The translations under genes and the position numbers were made by a program. The notes under the pieces are model-generated. The model saw nothing but the letters and a program-made list of their open reading frames with translations. It ran no database searches and was not told where the DNA came from. A stretch of 64,000 nucleotides of DNA from an uncultured Burkholderiales bacterium (GTDB taxonomy: Bacteria > Pseudomonadota > Gammaproteobacteria > Burkholderiales > Burkholderiaceae_C): the NCBI GenBank assembly GCA_903838355.1, contig CAILYC010000001.1, forward strand, positions 1-64,000, read 5' to 3'. Below are positions 35,490 through 43,895 of the stretch, one piece after another; positions within the stretch are counted from its first letter, which is position 1; each line of letters opens with the position of its first letter.

Positions 35490-36863
35490 TCAAGCCTTGG
35501 GTAAATAAGGCTCCAGTGCCATGGCCAGGGACTGACTTGCTCCTTGGTGCTCACTGATGAAATCGCTGCATCGCTCTGTGGCTTGAACCCAATCGGTTTG
35601 CGCGTGAGCCCATTTCAAGGCCAATTGCAAGCCCTGCGCCAAGGTCTCGCTCGAGCGCGCCACGCCTGCGCTCAAGGCCATGGCGGCCGCGTCTTGAAAA
35701 TTATACGTACTCGGCCCCAAAACCACGGGACACCCGTTGGCCAGGGCTTCAATTAAATTTTGACCCCCCAAGGGCTCGAAGGTGGCACCCATCAAGGCGA
35801 CATTGGCCAAAGCGTAATAAAAACTCATCTCCCCCATCGAGTCGCCCAAGAACATCCTAGGCCTGCGCTGCACTGGCCTGAGGGGATCTGGACTTGAGTC
35901 CCTCACAGGGGTTTGCAGGGTTAGGTCGAGCGCATGCGCAAACGCTTGAAGGGTCGCAAAACTGCTGCGACGCACGAGCTCCCCCCCACAGGCCTCAAAC
36001 TGCATGGCAATACGTTCAAAGCGCTCCGGGTGCCTGGGCACACAAAGAAAGCTTGCCGTCTCACGCAAATCGTTGGGCATCGCCAAGATTGCTTGTAAAA
36101 ACATGTCCTCCTCACCTGGCCTTGAGCTTGCCAGCAAAATTGACACGTTTGAGCGCGCCCTGCGCGCTTGGTGCCCCACAAAGGATTGGGCGGCATTCGG
36201 TTTGGCATCGAATTTCACATTGCCCAGAGCACCCTGAACCTTGGCGCCCAAGGCGCCAAGGCGCAAAGCATCGTCTGCGGTTTGTGCCCACACCGCGGTC
36301 AAGCCCTGGTAGGCTGGCTTGGCAAGCCACGCCAAACGTTTGGCCGAACGAAAACTTTTCTCACTCAATCTCGCATTGACCAAGCACATGGGGATGCCGC
36401 GCGCCAAGCACCCTTGTACCCAGTGCGGCCAGACCTCGGTCTCGATCATGAGGGCCAATTGAGGTTTGAAGTGGTCTAAAAAGCGTTGCACCGCAGGTGC
36501 TGCGTCCCAGGGCTGCCAGACTTGCAAGTCACCCGGACCCAACAAACGCGAACCCGCCTCTCGGCCTGTGGCCGTGCCGTGGGTGAGCAAAAATCGCAGT
36601 GCGGGATGCTGGCGACGAAGCTCAGCCATTAACAAGCCGGCGGCACGCGTCTCACCCAAGGAGACCGCATGCACCCAAATCCATGCGGCTTGAGCGCCCT
36701 GCACAAAAAGCCTCGCATCGTAGACACCAAAGCGCTCCTCGAGTTGTGACGCGAGCAAGGGCTGGATTGCTGAACGCGCAGTGAGCCTGTGCCTGACCCA
36801 AGGGCAAAGCAGGCGCATCAAAACACCGTAAAGGTGAAACGCTAGGCGCTCGAAGCGTGTCAT
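35490..36863 (-). CDS. waaA: 3-deoxy-D-manno-octulosonic acid (Kdo) transferase
   Basis: Inner-membrane-associated glycosyltransferase (457 aa) that adds Kdo to lipid A precursor. WVHAVSLGETRAAGLL carries the catalytic glutamate, LTHGTATGREAG and ETEVWPHW are WaaA signatures, and GGQNLIEALANGCPVVLGP is the GT-B nucleotide-sugar site. The start ATG 36863 is two bases after the waaC stop, with GAGG upstream; an earlier TTG at 36869 is less likely. The number of Kdo residues added cannot be told. Confidence 0.95.
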   Translation of the reverse strand: MTRFERLAFHLYGVLMRLLCPWVRHRLTARSAIQPLLASQLEERFGVYDARLFVQGAQAAWIWVHAVSLGETRAAGLLMAELRRQHPALRFLLTHGTATGREAGSRLLGPGDLQVWQPWDAAPAVQRFLDHFKPQLALMIETEVWPHWVQGCLARGIPMCLVNARLSEKSFRSAKRLAWLAKPAYQGLTAVWAQTADDALRLGALGAKVQGALGNVKFDAKPNAAQSFVGHQARRARSNVSILLASSRPGEEDMFLQAILAMPNDLRETASFLCVPRHPERFERIAMQFEACGGELVRRSSFATLQAFAHALDLTLQTPVRDSSPDPLRPVQRRPRMFLGDSMGEMSFYYALANVALMGATFEPLGGQNLIEALANGCPVVLGPSTYNFQDAAAMALSAGVARSSETLAQGLQLALKWAHAQTDWVQATERCSDFISEHQGASQSLAMALEPYLPKA

Positions 36864-36865
36864 GC

Positions 36866-38002
36866 TCAATCCTCTTTGAGCGCTTGAGCAGCTTCACCCA
36901 AGCTGGAATCGGCGCCGACCCAAGCCTTTGCGGCAAGACAGGCGAGCCAAGTGCGCCAAACTTCATCGACGCGAGAAGCTTGTATACCTGGCACATCAGG
37001 TTCAAGAGGCATTGGCTCAACATTCACCGTGAGCCCCTTCAAGTCAGCGCCCTCATGGGCTTGAAAGACGCTTTGTTGATAAGCACAACCCAAGGGGCCC
37101 GTTCTCCACGCCGTGTCAAAGCGGTAAATTTGAACATGCACCAGGCCTAGCGCCACAGACAAGTGACTCAGGCCACTGTCCACCCCCACAGAGCCCTGGG
37201 TTTGAACCATGCCTTGGGCGAGTTCGACCAATGTAGACCTGGGCCAAATCACGGCGAGCTCGAGCGCAGCTGCAATGTGCTCGCAAGCCTGTCGCTCATG
37301 CTCACTGCCATGGACCAAGCAGACCTCAACGCCACTCGCATTGAACCGCTGGCCCAGTTCAATCCAGTGGGTCTCAGCCCAAGTTTTGTCAGCACGGGAG
37401 GTGCCCATTAAAAAAACCACCTTGGGGACGGTCTCACCCAAGGCAGAGGACGAAAGCCGCGCATCCAAAGCTTGGGCAGCGGGAGGAACCACCAAGCCAC
37501 AATCCATGTCCTGCGCTAAATCGTAATGAAGCGCCTTGGCACACAGCCACCTGGCGCGCTGCAGGGCATGCAAATTGGGGTTCAACGCAATGGACTGATC
37601 GGCCAACCAGCGCGTCAGCGGTTCGTAGGATGAGCCCCAGGTGCGATTGGCCATGGCAAAACGCACGCCTTGCGGCGAGACTTTGGCCAACCTTGCGACC
37701 AAGGCCGACTTGCTCAGACCTTGTAAATCAATCACACTGTCATAAGACTCTTGGCGAAGCTGGCTCCAAAACTCGCGCATTTGGGTGCGCGCTTTGGCGT
37801 TGAAGCGTGCGCGCCGCCAATCTCTGAATGCACAGGGGATGATTCGACGCAAGCCCGGGTGCATGTGAAGAACACCGGCAAAAGCGGGCTCCACCACCCA
37901 ATCGATCTCAATGCCAGGATACGCACGGTGCAAATCTTGTACCACAGGCAAGGTGTGGATCACATCTCCCAAGGATGAGAGCTTGACCAACAACACCCTC
38001 AA
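36866..38002 (-). CDS. waaC: lipopolysaccharide heptosyltransferase I
   Basis: GT9-family transferase (378 aa) that adds the first heptose to Kdo of the LPS inner core. It starts MRVLLVKLSSLGDVIHTLPV, with GIEIDWVVEPAF and, in the C-terminal half, FLMGTSRADKTWAETHW and GVDSGLSHLSVALGL. It overlaps the phosphohexomutase stop by 4 bases and is followed by waaA, so mutase-waaC-waaA form one operon. Heptose synthesis genes are elsewhere. Confidence 0.94.
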   Translation of the reverse strand: MRVLLVKLSSLGDVIHTLPVVQDLHRAYPGIEIDWVVEPAFAGVLHMHPGLRRIIPCAFRDWRRARFNAKARTQMREFWSQLRQESYDSVIDLQGLSKSALVARLAKVSPQGVRFAMANRTWGSSYEPLTRWLADQSIALNPNLHALQRARWLCAKALHYDLAQDMDCGLVVPPAAQALDARLSSSALGETVPKVVFLMGTSRADKTWAETHWIELGQRFNASGVEVCLVHGSEHERQACEHIAAALELAVIWPRSTLVELAQGMVQTQGSVGVDSGLSHLSVALGLVHVQIYRFDTAWRTGPLGCAYQQSVFQAHEGADLKGLTVNVEPMPLEPDVPGIQASRVDEVWRTWLACLAAKAWVGADSSLGEAAQALKED

Positions 38003-39420
38003 TGCTGCGCCTCTTGAAGACGCGCTTGGGGCATGACGTGTTTGAGCAACTGCATCATGTCAAGCTCAATACGCTCAAGAGCGGCGTCTGTGTGCCCCTC
38101 AAAACGAAGCACCAGTACAGGCGTCGTGTTGGACGCTCGGATGAGCCCAAAGCCGTCGTCCCAATCGATGCGCACGCCATCAATGGTGAAGAGGACGGGT
38201 TGATGTTCGGGACTGGGCAAGCCAGCGCTTTGAAGACGCGCGAGCAAGCCGTCAATGAGTCTGGGCGCTTGGCCCTCTTCAATGGCGACATTGAGCTCAG
38301 GGGTAGAGCAACTGCTGTCCAAGGCATTGAGCACGGCATTGGCGTCTGGGGAGCGCGACAAAATTTCCAGCAAACGAGCACCCGCATAGGTTCCATCGTC
38401 AAAACCATACCAACGTTCTTGAAAAAAGATGTGTCCACTCATCTCACCGCCCAGTGCTGCACCGAGCTCCTTCATTTTGGCCTTGATGAGCGAGTGACCG
38501 GTCTTGTACATCAAGGGCTTGCCACCTGCGCGACGAATGGCGGGGGCCAAACGCTGAGAGCATTTGACATCAAAAATAATATGGGCACCGGGCACACGCT
38601 CGAGCACATCTTGGGCAAAAAGCTGCATTTGACGGTCTGGATAAATATTGTGTCCTTGACGAGTGACCACCCCCAAACGGTCTCCATCGCCATCAAAAGC
38701 AAAGCCCAACTCGGCGTCGTGCAGTTCAATGGCCGCAATCAAGTCTTTTAAGTTCTCTGGCTTGCTCGGGTCTGGGTGGTGATTGGGGAAATGCCCATCA
38801 ACTTCGCTAAAGAGTTCAATGACTTGCGCACCCAAGGCGCGAAAAATACCTGGCGCCGATGCACCGGCCACGCCGTTGCCCGAATCCACCACAATTTTCA
38901 TGGGACGGCTCAAATGAATGTCGCTCAAAATGCGCTGGCGGTAACTGGGCAAAATTTTGACTTGATGCTCAAAACCATGACCCGTTGGCGCACTGTCGCT
39001 TGCCAGCTCAGCCATGCGGCTCAACTGCATGGTTTCTTGAAGGTTTTGGATATCCTTGCCATACAGCGCACGGCCATTGGCCACCATTTTGAAGCCGTTG
39101 TAATCTTTGGGGTTGTGACTGCCCGTGATTTGGATGCCACTTTGACTCAAGGTGTGTGCGCCAAAGTAAAGCATGGGGGTCGTGCAAAGGCCAAGGTTGA
39201 TCACCTCCAAGCCCGCTTGAACCAAGCCACTGGACAAGGCGGAAAGCAAGGACGGGCCGCTTAAACGACCATCACGTCCAACACAGACCTTGTCCTCGCC
39301 ATGGGACTTCACCAAGGAGCCAAAAGCCAGTCCCAAGTGAAAGGCAAATTGCTCATCAATTTGAGTGGGGAAGACGCCTCGAATATCGTAGGCCTTGAAG
39401 ACATGTGGGTTGTATTTCAT
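37999..39420 (-). CDS. phosphomannomutase/phosphoglucomutase
   Basis: Alpha-D-phosphohexomutase (473 aa; AlgC/ManB group) interconverting hexose 1- and 6-phosphates for LPS and exopolysaccharide sugars. FKAYDIRG at the start, phosphoserine S101 in TGSHNPKDYNG, the metal loop FDGDGDRLG at about 245 and GEMSGHIFF in domain 3, with RASNTTPVLVLRFEG for phosphate binding. It leads the waaC-waaA operon, in line with LPS core synthesis. Confidence 0.94.
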   Translation of the reverse strand: MKYNPHVFKAYDIRGVFPTQIDEQFAFHLGLAFGSLVKSHGEDKVCVGRDGRLSGPSLLSALSSGLVQAGLEVINLGLCTTPMLYFGAHTLSQSGIQITGSHNPKDYNGFKMVANGRALYGKDIQNLQETMQLSRMAELASDSAPTGHGFEHQVKILPSYRQRILSDIHLSRPMKIVVDSGNGVAGASAPGIFRALGAQVIELFSEVDGHFPNHHPDPSKPENLKDLIAAIELHDAELGFAFDGDGDRLGVVTRQGHNIYPDRQMQLFAQDVLERVPGAHIIFDVKCSQRLAPAIRRAGGKPLMYKTGHSLIKAKMKELGAALGGEMSGHIFFQERWYGFDDGTYAGARLLEILSRSPDANAVLNALDSSCSTPELNVAIEEGQAPRLIDGLLARLQSAGLPSPEHQPVLFTIDGVRIDWDDGFGLIRASNTTPVLVLRFEGHTDAALERIELDMMQLLKHVMPQARLQEAQH

Positions 39421-39518
39421 GGCTTCATTGTAGAGCGAGTTCTACAATTTTCGCTGCCCAGAGCGCAAAATCCAATACACTTCTATGCTCTTACATTAAC
39501 CCGCAAAGGTTGTGCGCC

Positions 39519-40043
39519 ATGACACACTCTCAAACCCTGGAGCTGAGCATTTCTCATGTCAAAACGCCCTTGGCAGACATGCTGCTCGCTTGCACGCCTT
39601 TGGGTGTGAGTGGCTTGTGGTTCAAGGATCAGGCCCACTTTCCTCAAAACGCTGCACTTTGGCCTCCAGCCGGCCCCCATCACCCTCAACGCAAACTCCA
39701 CGACCGGGTGCAATCTTGGCTTGACGCCTACTTTGCAAAAGAACTGCCCCGCTTTGAATTGCCGTTGGATTGGAATGCTTGGGGCACCGCCTTTGAAAAA
39801 AGCGTTTGGCTCGCCTTGCTCGGTATTCCTTGGGGCGAGAAAATCAGCTACGGGCAATTGGCCCGCCAACTCAAGCGCCCTCTGGCCGCGCGGGCCATCG
39901 GGGCGGCAGTGGGCAAAAACCCCCTGTCCCTGATCGTGCCTTGTCACCGTGTTTGTGGCGCCCAAGGCTCGCTCACGGGCTATGCTGGCGGTTTGGATAA
40001 AAAGACTTATCTCTGGCAACTTGAGGCCCAGCCCCAGCATTGA
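39519..40043 (+). CDS. ogt: methylated-DNA-[protein]-cysteine S-methyltransferase
   Basis: Suicide DNA repair protein (174 aa) that takes the alkyl group from O6-methylguanine. The active-site PCHRV puts the acceptor at C142, with SYGQLARQL as the DNA-binding helix and GYAGGLDKKTYLWQLE at the end. It has no Ada regulatory domain, so it is Ogt-like. The ATG at 39519 is the conserved start; AAAGG lies 11 bases upstream. Confidence 0.93.
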   Translation: MTHSQTLELSISHVKTPLADMLLACTPLGVSGLWFKDQAHFPQNAALWPPAGPHHPQRKLHDRVQSWLDAYFAKELPRFELPLDWNAWGTAFEKSVWLALLGIPWGEKISYGQLARQLKRPLAARAIGAAVGKNPLSLIVPCHRVCGAQGSLTGYAGGLDKKTYLWQLEAQPQH

Positions 40044-40083
40044 ATTCGGGCTCAACCCCCTTGAGCCCCTCCTTGCCCGCCCT

Positions 40084-40986
40084 TCAAAGCCGCAGGGTTT
40101 GTTTGAGCAATTGAACCAAGCGTGAATGCGGATCCAAAAAACTCTCCAAAATGGAAAAGTGATGAAGGCCTTCAATTTCCTCGCTCACGGGCACATGACT
40201 TTTGCCCCAACGCTCTCGCATCAATCGACACTGGCGTTTGAATTCTTCGCTCTCCAAACCACCCACCACACACGCGAGTTGCCCGCCATGGGGCGAAGGC
40301 ATGAAGGCGGGACTGAGCGCCAAGGCGTCTGCTGCGTTGAGCTGCAAGGTTTCATTCAAAAACGGCGTTTTGCGAATCGACTCTAACTCGTGCAGTCCAG
40401 AGATGGACAAAGCACTTTGAATCAAAGCGCTGGGCAAGCGAGCCCCCAAATGTGCGCCAACCTCAGCCCACTGCGTGGACAGCAGCAGCGCGGCCAAATG
40501 CCCTCCGGCCGAATGACCCACCACATGGATGTTGGAGGGGTCGCCTCCGAATTGATCAATGTGTTGGTGTATCCATGACAGGGCATTGACCATTTGAAGT
40601 GCAATGTGCTTGATGCTGACACTCGGGCACAAGGCGTAATTGGGCACCACGCTCACCACTCCAAGCTCAGACCAAGCGGGCACCAAAAAAGCATGGTCCT
40701 CCTTGGATAAACTGCGCCAATAGCCGCCATGGATAAAGACCAAAACGGGTCGCTTGCTGCCCTTTTTCCCGTTTTTGCCCTTTTTGAATTCGTCGCTGGG
40801 CTCATAAATGTCTAAATTTTCCCCCTCGCCGTGGCCATAGGCCATCTCCACTCGGCGCCTGGACGGATCCAAGAGAACGCGGCGTGAGGCTTCTTGCCAG
40901 AACTGCAAATGCTCAAGCGACTTGGGTACCAATTCTCGGTTGTTGTACATGGCATTGAACCATGCCGGACTTTGCGATTTCAACAC
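40084..40986 (-). CDS. alpha/beta hydrolase, kynurenine formamidase-like
   Basis: 300-residue serine hydrolase. HGGYWR (86-91) is the oxyanion motif shared with arylformamidases and related esterases; GHSAGG (157-162) holds nucleophile S159, and HHFSILE near residue 277 supplies the histidine. It starts with GTG at 40986, since AAGGAG lies just upstream; the longer frame would run through the neighbouring gene. A Lys/Gly-rich loop (FKKGKNGKKGSKR) precedes the first strand. It is the last of a three-gene cluster with the HTTM protein. Formamidase activity is only a family suggestion. Confidence 0.82.
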   Translation of the reverse strand: MLKSQSPAWFNAMYNNRELVPKSLEHLQFWQEASRRVLLDPSRRRVEMAYGHGEGENLDIYEPSDEFKKGKNGKKGSKRPVLVFIHGGYWRSLSKEDHAFLVPAWSELGVVSVVPNYALCPSVSIKHIALQMVNALSWIHQHIDQFGGDPSNIHVVGHSAGGHLAALLLSTQWAEVGAHLGARLPSALIQSALSISGLHELESIRKTPFLNETLQLNAADALALSPAFMPSPHGGQLACVVGGLESEEFKRQCRLMRERWGKSHVPVSEEIEGLHHFSILESFLDPHSRLVQLLKQTLRL

Positions 40987-41042
40987 AGTGCTCCTTGAGA
41001 GGTTAACGCTTGACCCATCTTCACGAGACCTCGGGTCAATCC

Positions 41043-41864
41043 CTAAAAACTGGCGATCAGCCCCGAACAATACACCAAGGCTGGGAAGTTCACCATCCAG
41101 CTCCAAAAAAAGCGGTTCAAACCAAAATACCAAAACACCAAAAAATGAAACACCGCGGCAATGAGGCAATAGAGTATCGCCCACACGGGGTCGATCAAGA
41201 GCGATGGCGACACCGCCTCCCAAAGCATAAAGCTCCAACTACAAAGCCTGGCCACCCAGGGGACACGAAAGAGGCTGTGGGCCTCAAGCGGTCCATAAAT
41301 GCCCGCATCCAAGAAGATCACCAGCGCTTCGCCGCTGCGCCACTCGGCGCGTTTCAATTTGACCCATCCCGAGACGAAGTAAGACGACAAGGCATGCAGC
41401 GCCATGTAGCCCAAGGCCGCCTTGTGGGCCTGGTCTTGCCCCACCCATGGCACAAAGGTTTCGGCCAAAAAAAGAGCACTCACCGCCACCAAGGTCATGA
41501 AGTCACTTCCCCCATTGAAAGCGCCTCTAAAGCGAAACAACAAGATCACGGTGCTCGCCAGCAAAAACACCATCACCCCCCAGGGTGCGCCCCAGAGCAT
41601 CAACACCAGTGCACCGAGAGCACGCAGCAAAAAAAGACCTCTCATGGGTGCGGGCGCAAAAAGCCAGCGCAAAGCTGACAAAAACCAAATGGCGCGCGAG
41701 GGCATTTCCTGCTCTTGGAGCGACCAACGCCAAACCCCCTTTTCGCCAAATTCATGCAAGTGCTTTTGCATCGCCCAAAACTCTAGGCTTTGAATGAGCA
41801 AGCTCCACCCCAGGAGCACTTGCACGCCTCGGTAGGCCAACTCTAGATTCAAAGGCACCATCAT
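41043..41864 (-). CDS. HTTM-domain integral membrane protein
   Basis: 273-residue membrane protein with about six to seven hydrophobic helices. The segment FNGGSDFMTLVAVSALFLAE, the YFVSGWVKLKRAEWRSGEAL motif and FLVFWYFGLNRFFW match the HTTM (vitamin K-dependent carboxylase-like) transmembrane group; motif recall, not a search. Bacterial HTTM proteins have mostly no known function. It overlaps the 170-residue gene by 4 bases (ATGA), so these two are a unit. Confidence 0.72.
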   Translation of the reverse strand: MMVPLNLELAYRGVQVLLGWSLLIQSLEFWAMQKHLHEFGEKGVWRWSLQEQEMPSRAIWFLSALRWLFAPAPMRGLFLLRALGALVLMLWGAPWGVMVFLLASTVILLFRFRGAFNGGSDFMTLVAVSALFLAETFVPWVGQDQAHKAALGYMALHALSSYFVSGWVKLKRAEWRSGEALVIFLDAGIYGPLEAHSLFRVPWVARLCSWSFMLWEAVSPSLLIDPVWAILYCLIAAVFHFLVFWYFGLNRFFWSWMVNFPALVYCSGLIASF

Positions 41865-42373
41865 GGCTTCATGGGGCCTGAGGCCAGCATCACTTGTGTA
41901 TCTCGGGGCGAAGCCCCGTAGGCCGTGGAGGGCAGCTCCATGCGCAGCTCCAACTCAAAAGCATTGAAATCCACCGGCCTGCTGCTTGCCAAATCGACCT
42001 GCACACGGTTCACCACCAGTTGGTAAATCACCAAGGCTCTGGCGTCTTGTCCTTCACTCAAAGCATTGAGATCGCCCGCCAAGTGCTCGACCAGGTTTTG
42101 TGAGGCCAGTGCCAAGTTGACCCTCGGGTTGTGCACGAGGTGTATCCAGCGCCGATCCTCGCGGGGATACATCAGCAACCAAGGTCCCCAGGACAACTCT
42201 GCAGACTGCTTTCGGACATAAAGGCGTGGCGCGTAACCGACCGCATGAAAGAATTTCCAATTTGGGAAAAACGCCCTTAAAAAAAACCACCATCGACCAT
42301 TGACCTCGCGCGTCTTGAAGCGAATGGCCACGGCAAGCATTAAAAAATAAACTATAAAAAAAAGAAGCGCCAT
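41861..42373 (-). CDS. unknown membrane-anchored protein paired with the HTTM protein
   Basis: 170-residue protein that I do not recognise. One N-terminal transmembrane helix (LLFFIVYFLMLAVAIRF), then a basic/aromatic stretch (REVNGRWWFFLRAFFPNWKFF) and a soluble domain with RWIHLVHNPRVNLALAS and a beta-rich end (FNAFELELRMELPS). No catalytic motif is visible. Stop/start overlap with the HTTM gene suggests a two-part membrane complex. The start ATG at 42373 lacks a clear ribosome binding site. Confidence 0.7.
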   Translation of the reverse strand: MALLFFIVYFLMLAVAIRFKTREVNGRWWFFLRAFFPNWKFFHAVGYAPRLYVRKQSAELSWGPWLLMYPREDRRWIHLVHNPRVNLALASQNLVEHLAGDLNALSEGQDARALVIYQLVVNRVQVDLASSRPVDFNAFELELRMELPSTAYGASPRDTQVMLASGPMKP

Positions 42374-42558
42374 GGTTTTTTGCCCTGTACATTGGCCAAG
42401 CTCATTGCATTATCCAGCATGGCGTGGCGACTTGAAGGTGTCCAAACTCATCGGCCATTGGGGACAAACCTGTAGCCCAACATGGCATGGCGTCTGTTAG
42501 CATCTCTACCTCACCGAGCCCTTGTTCACCGTGGGCTGATTGATCGCCTTGTTGCCTT

Positions 42559-42600
42559 GTTGCCTTGTTGTCTTTTCGGATTGTTGCCTTTTCGGATTTT
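42559..42600. repeat. short degenerate direct repeats before the CaiB-type gene
   Basis: TTGTTGCC occurs three times near 42549-42570, and TTTTCGGAT twice near 42572-42599. The stretch lies directly upstream of the ATG at 42606 and may include its leader. Confidence 0.45.
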
Positions 42601-42605
42601 TCTGC

Positions 42606-43895
42606 ATGACCTCCGCCACCTCGACTGACACCCCATCCGTGCCACCTCCCGGCCCCACCAAACCCGATTCGACACCGGGCCCTTTGAGCGAGCTCAAAGT
42701 GCTTGAACTCGGTCAACTCATTGCCGGCCCTTTTGCCGCCAAAACTTTGGCCGATTTTGGTGCGCAGGTCTTGAAAATTGAATCGCCTCAATCCGGGGAC
42801 CCATTGCGCCAGTGGCGCGTTCTCCACGAGGGCACCTCGCTGTGGTGGCAAGTGCAGTCGCGCAACAAAAAATCCCTGAGCATGGATTTGCGCCACCCCA
42901 AGGCCCAAATGATTGTGAAGCAATTGATCAGCCAAACCGACATCTTGATTGAGAATTTTAGACCCGGCACGCTCGAAGACTGGGGTTTGAGTCCCGAGGA
43001 GTTGCAAAAGATCAACCCGCGCTTGATCGTGCTGCGCATCAGTGGCTACGGCCAAACCGGCCCCTACAAGGACAAGCCTGGCTTTGGCGTGATTGCCGAA
43101 GCCATGGGTGGCCTCAGGCATTTGACGGCCGAGCCTGGTCGAGTGCCGGTGCGAATGGGTGTGTCCATGGGCGACACTTTGGCCGCTTTGCACGGCGTGA
43201 TAGGCGTTTTGATCGCTCTGCACGAGCGAGAGCGCTCAGGCAAGGGTCAAGTCATTGACGTGGCCTTGTATGAAGCGGTCTTCAATTGCATGGAAAGCTT
43301 GCTGCCCGAATACAGCGCCAAAGGCCTGGTGCGCGAAGCGGCGGGCTCGGCACTTCCGGGCATTGCCCCCACCAACGCTTACCGCTGCCAAGAAGACCGC
43401 TACGCGCTGATTGCTGGCAACGGAGACTCCATTTATAAGCGCCTCATGAGCGCCATCGGACGCGACGATCTTGGGCAAGACCTGGAGCTGTCGAGCAACA
43501 CGGGTCGTGTCAAACGGGTGCAAGAAATTGATGCCGCCATTCAAGAGTGGAGTCAAACGCGCAGTGTGGCCGAGGTGCTTGAAACGCTGGAGCGCGCCCA
43601 AGTACCCGCTGGAAAAATTTACACCGTGGCCGACATTGCCAAGGATCCCCACTACCGCGCTCGTGGCATGCTCCAAGCCCTCACCTTGCGCGATGGCACA
43701 AGCTTTGAAGTCCCAGGCATCGTGCCCAAACTCAGCCGCACACCGGGTGTGCACACCCAGCTCGCCCCACAATTGGGCGAGCACACCTTGCAAACGCTCA
43801 TGGGACTCGGACTAACAGCCACCCAAATTCAAGGCCTGATTGACCAAGGTATCGTGGCGAGCACCCCAGATCAGGACACTGCGCCCCACCTTTGA
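42606..43895 (+). CDS. CaiB/BaiF-family CoA-transferase (family III)
   Basis: 429-residue CoA-transferase. KVLELGQLIAGPFAAKTLAD, SRNKKSLSMDLRHP, ENFRPGTLEDWGL and GFGVIAEAMGGLRHLT are family III signatures; the catalytic aspartate is in GVSMGDTLAALHG. These enzymes move CoA between dicarboxylic or branched acids (formyl-CoA, carnitine, mesaconate, isocaproyl and others), and the substrate here is not known. The first 25 residues are Pro/Thr-rich and unlikely to be structured. It is followed by a methyltransferase gene with a TTGA overlap. Confidence 0.9.
   Translation: MTSATSTDTPSVPPPGPTKPDSTPGPLSELKVLELGQLIAGPFAAKTLADFGAQVLKIESPQSGDPLRQWRVLHEGTSLWWQVQSRNKKSLSMDLRHPKAQMIVKQLISQTDILIENFRPGTLEDWGLSPEELQKINPRLIVLRISGYGQTGPYKDKPGFGVIAEAMGGLRHLTAEPGRVPVRMGVSMGDTLAALHGVIGVLIALHERERSGKGQVIDVALYEAVFNCMESLLPEYSAKGLVREAAGSALPGIAPTNAYRCQEDRYALIAGNGDSIYKRLMSAIGRDDLGQDLELSSNTGRVKRVQEIDAAIQEWSQTRSVAEVLETLERAQVPAGKIYTVADIAKDPHYRARGMLQALTLRDGTSFEVPGIVPKLSRTPGVHTQLAPQLGEHTLQTLMGLGLTATQIQGLIDQGIVASTPDQDTAPHL

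Noticed and set aside
42402-43223. 273-residue minus-strand open frame
   Set aside because: Antisense to the CaiB-type CoA-transferase, which has clear family motifs and catalytic aspartate.
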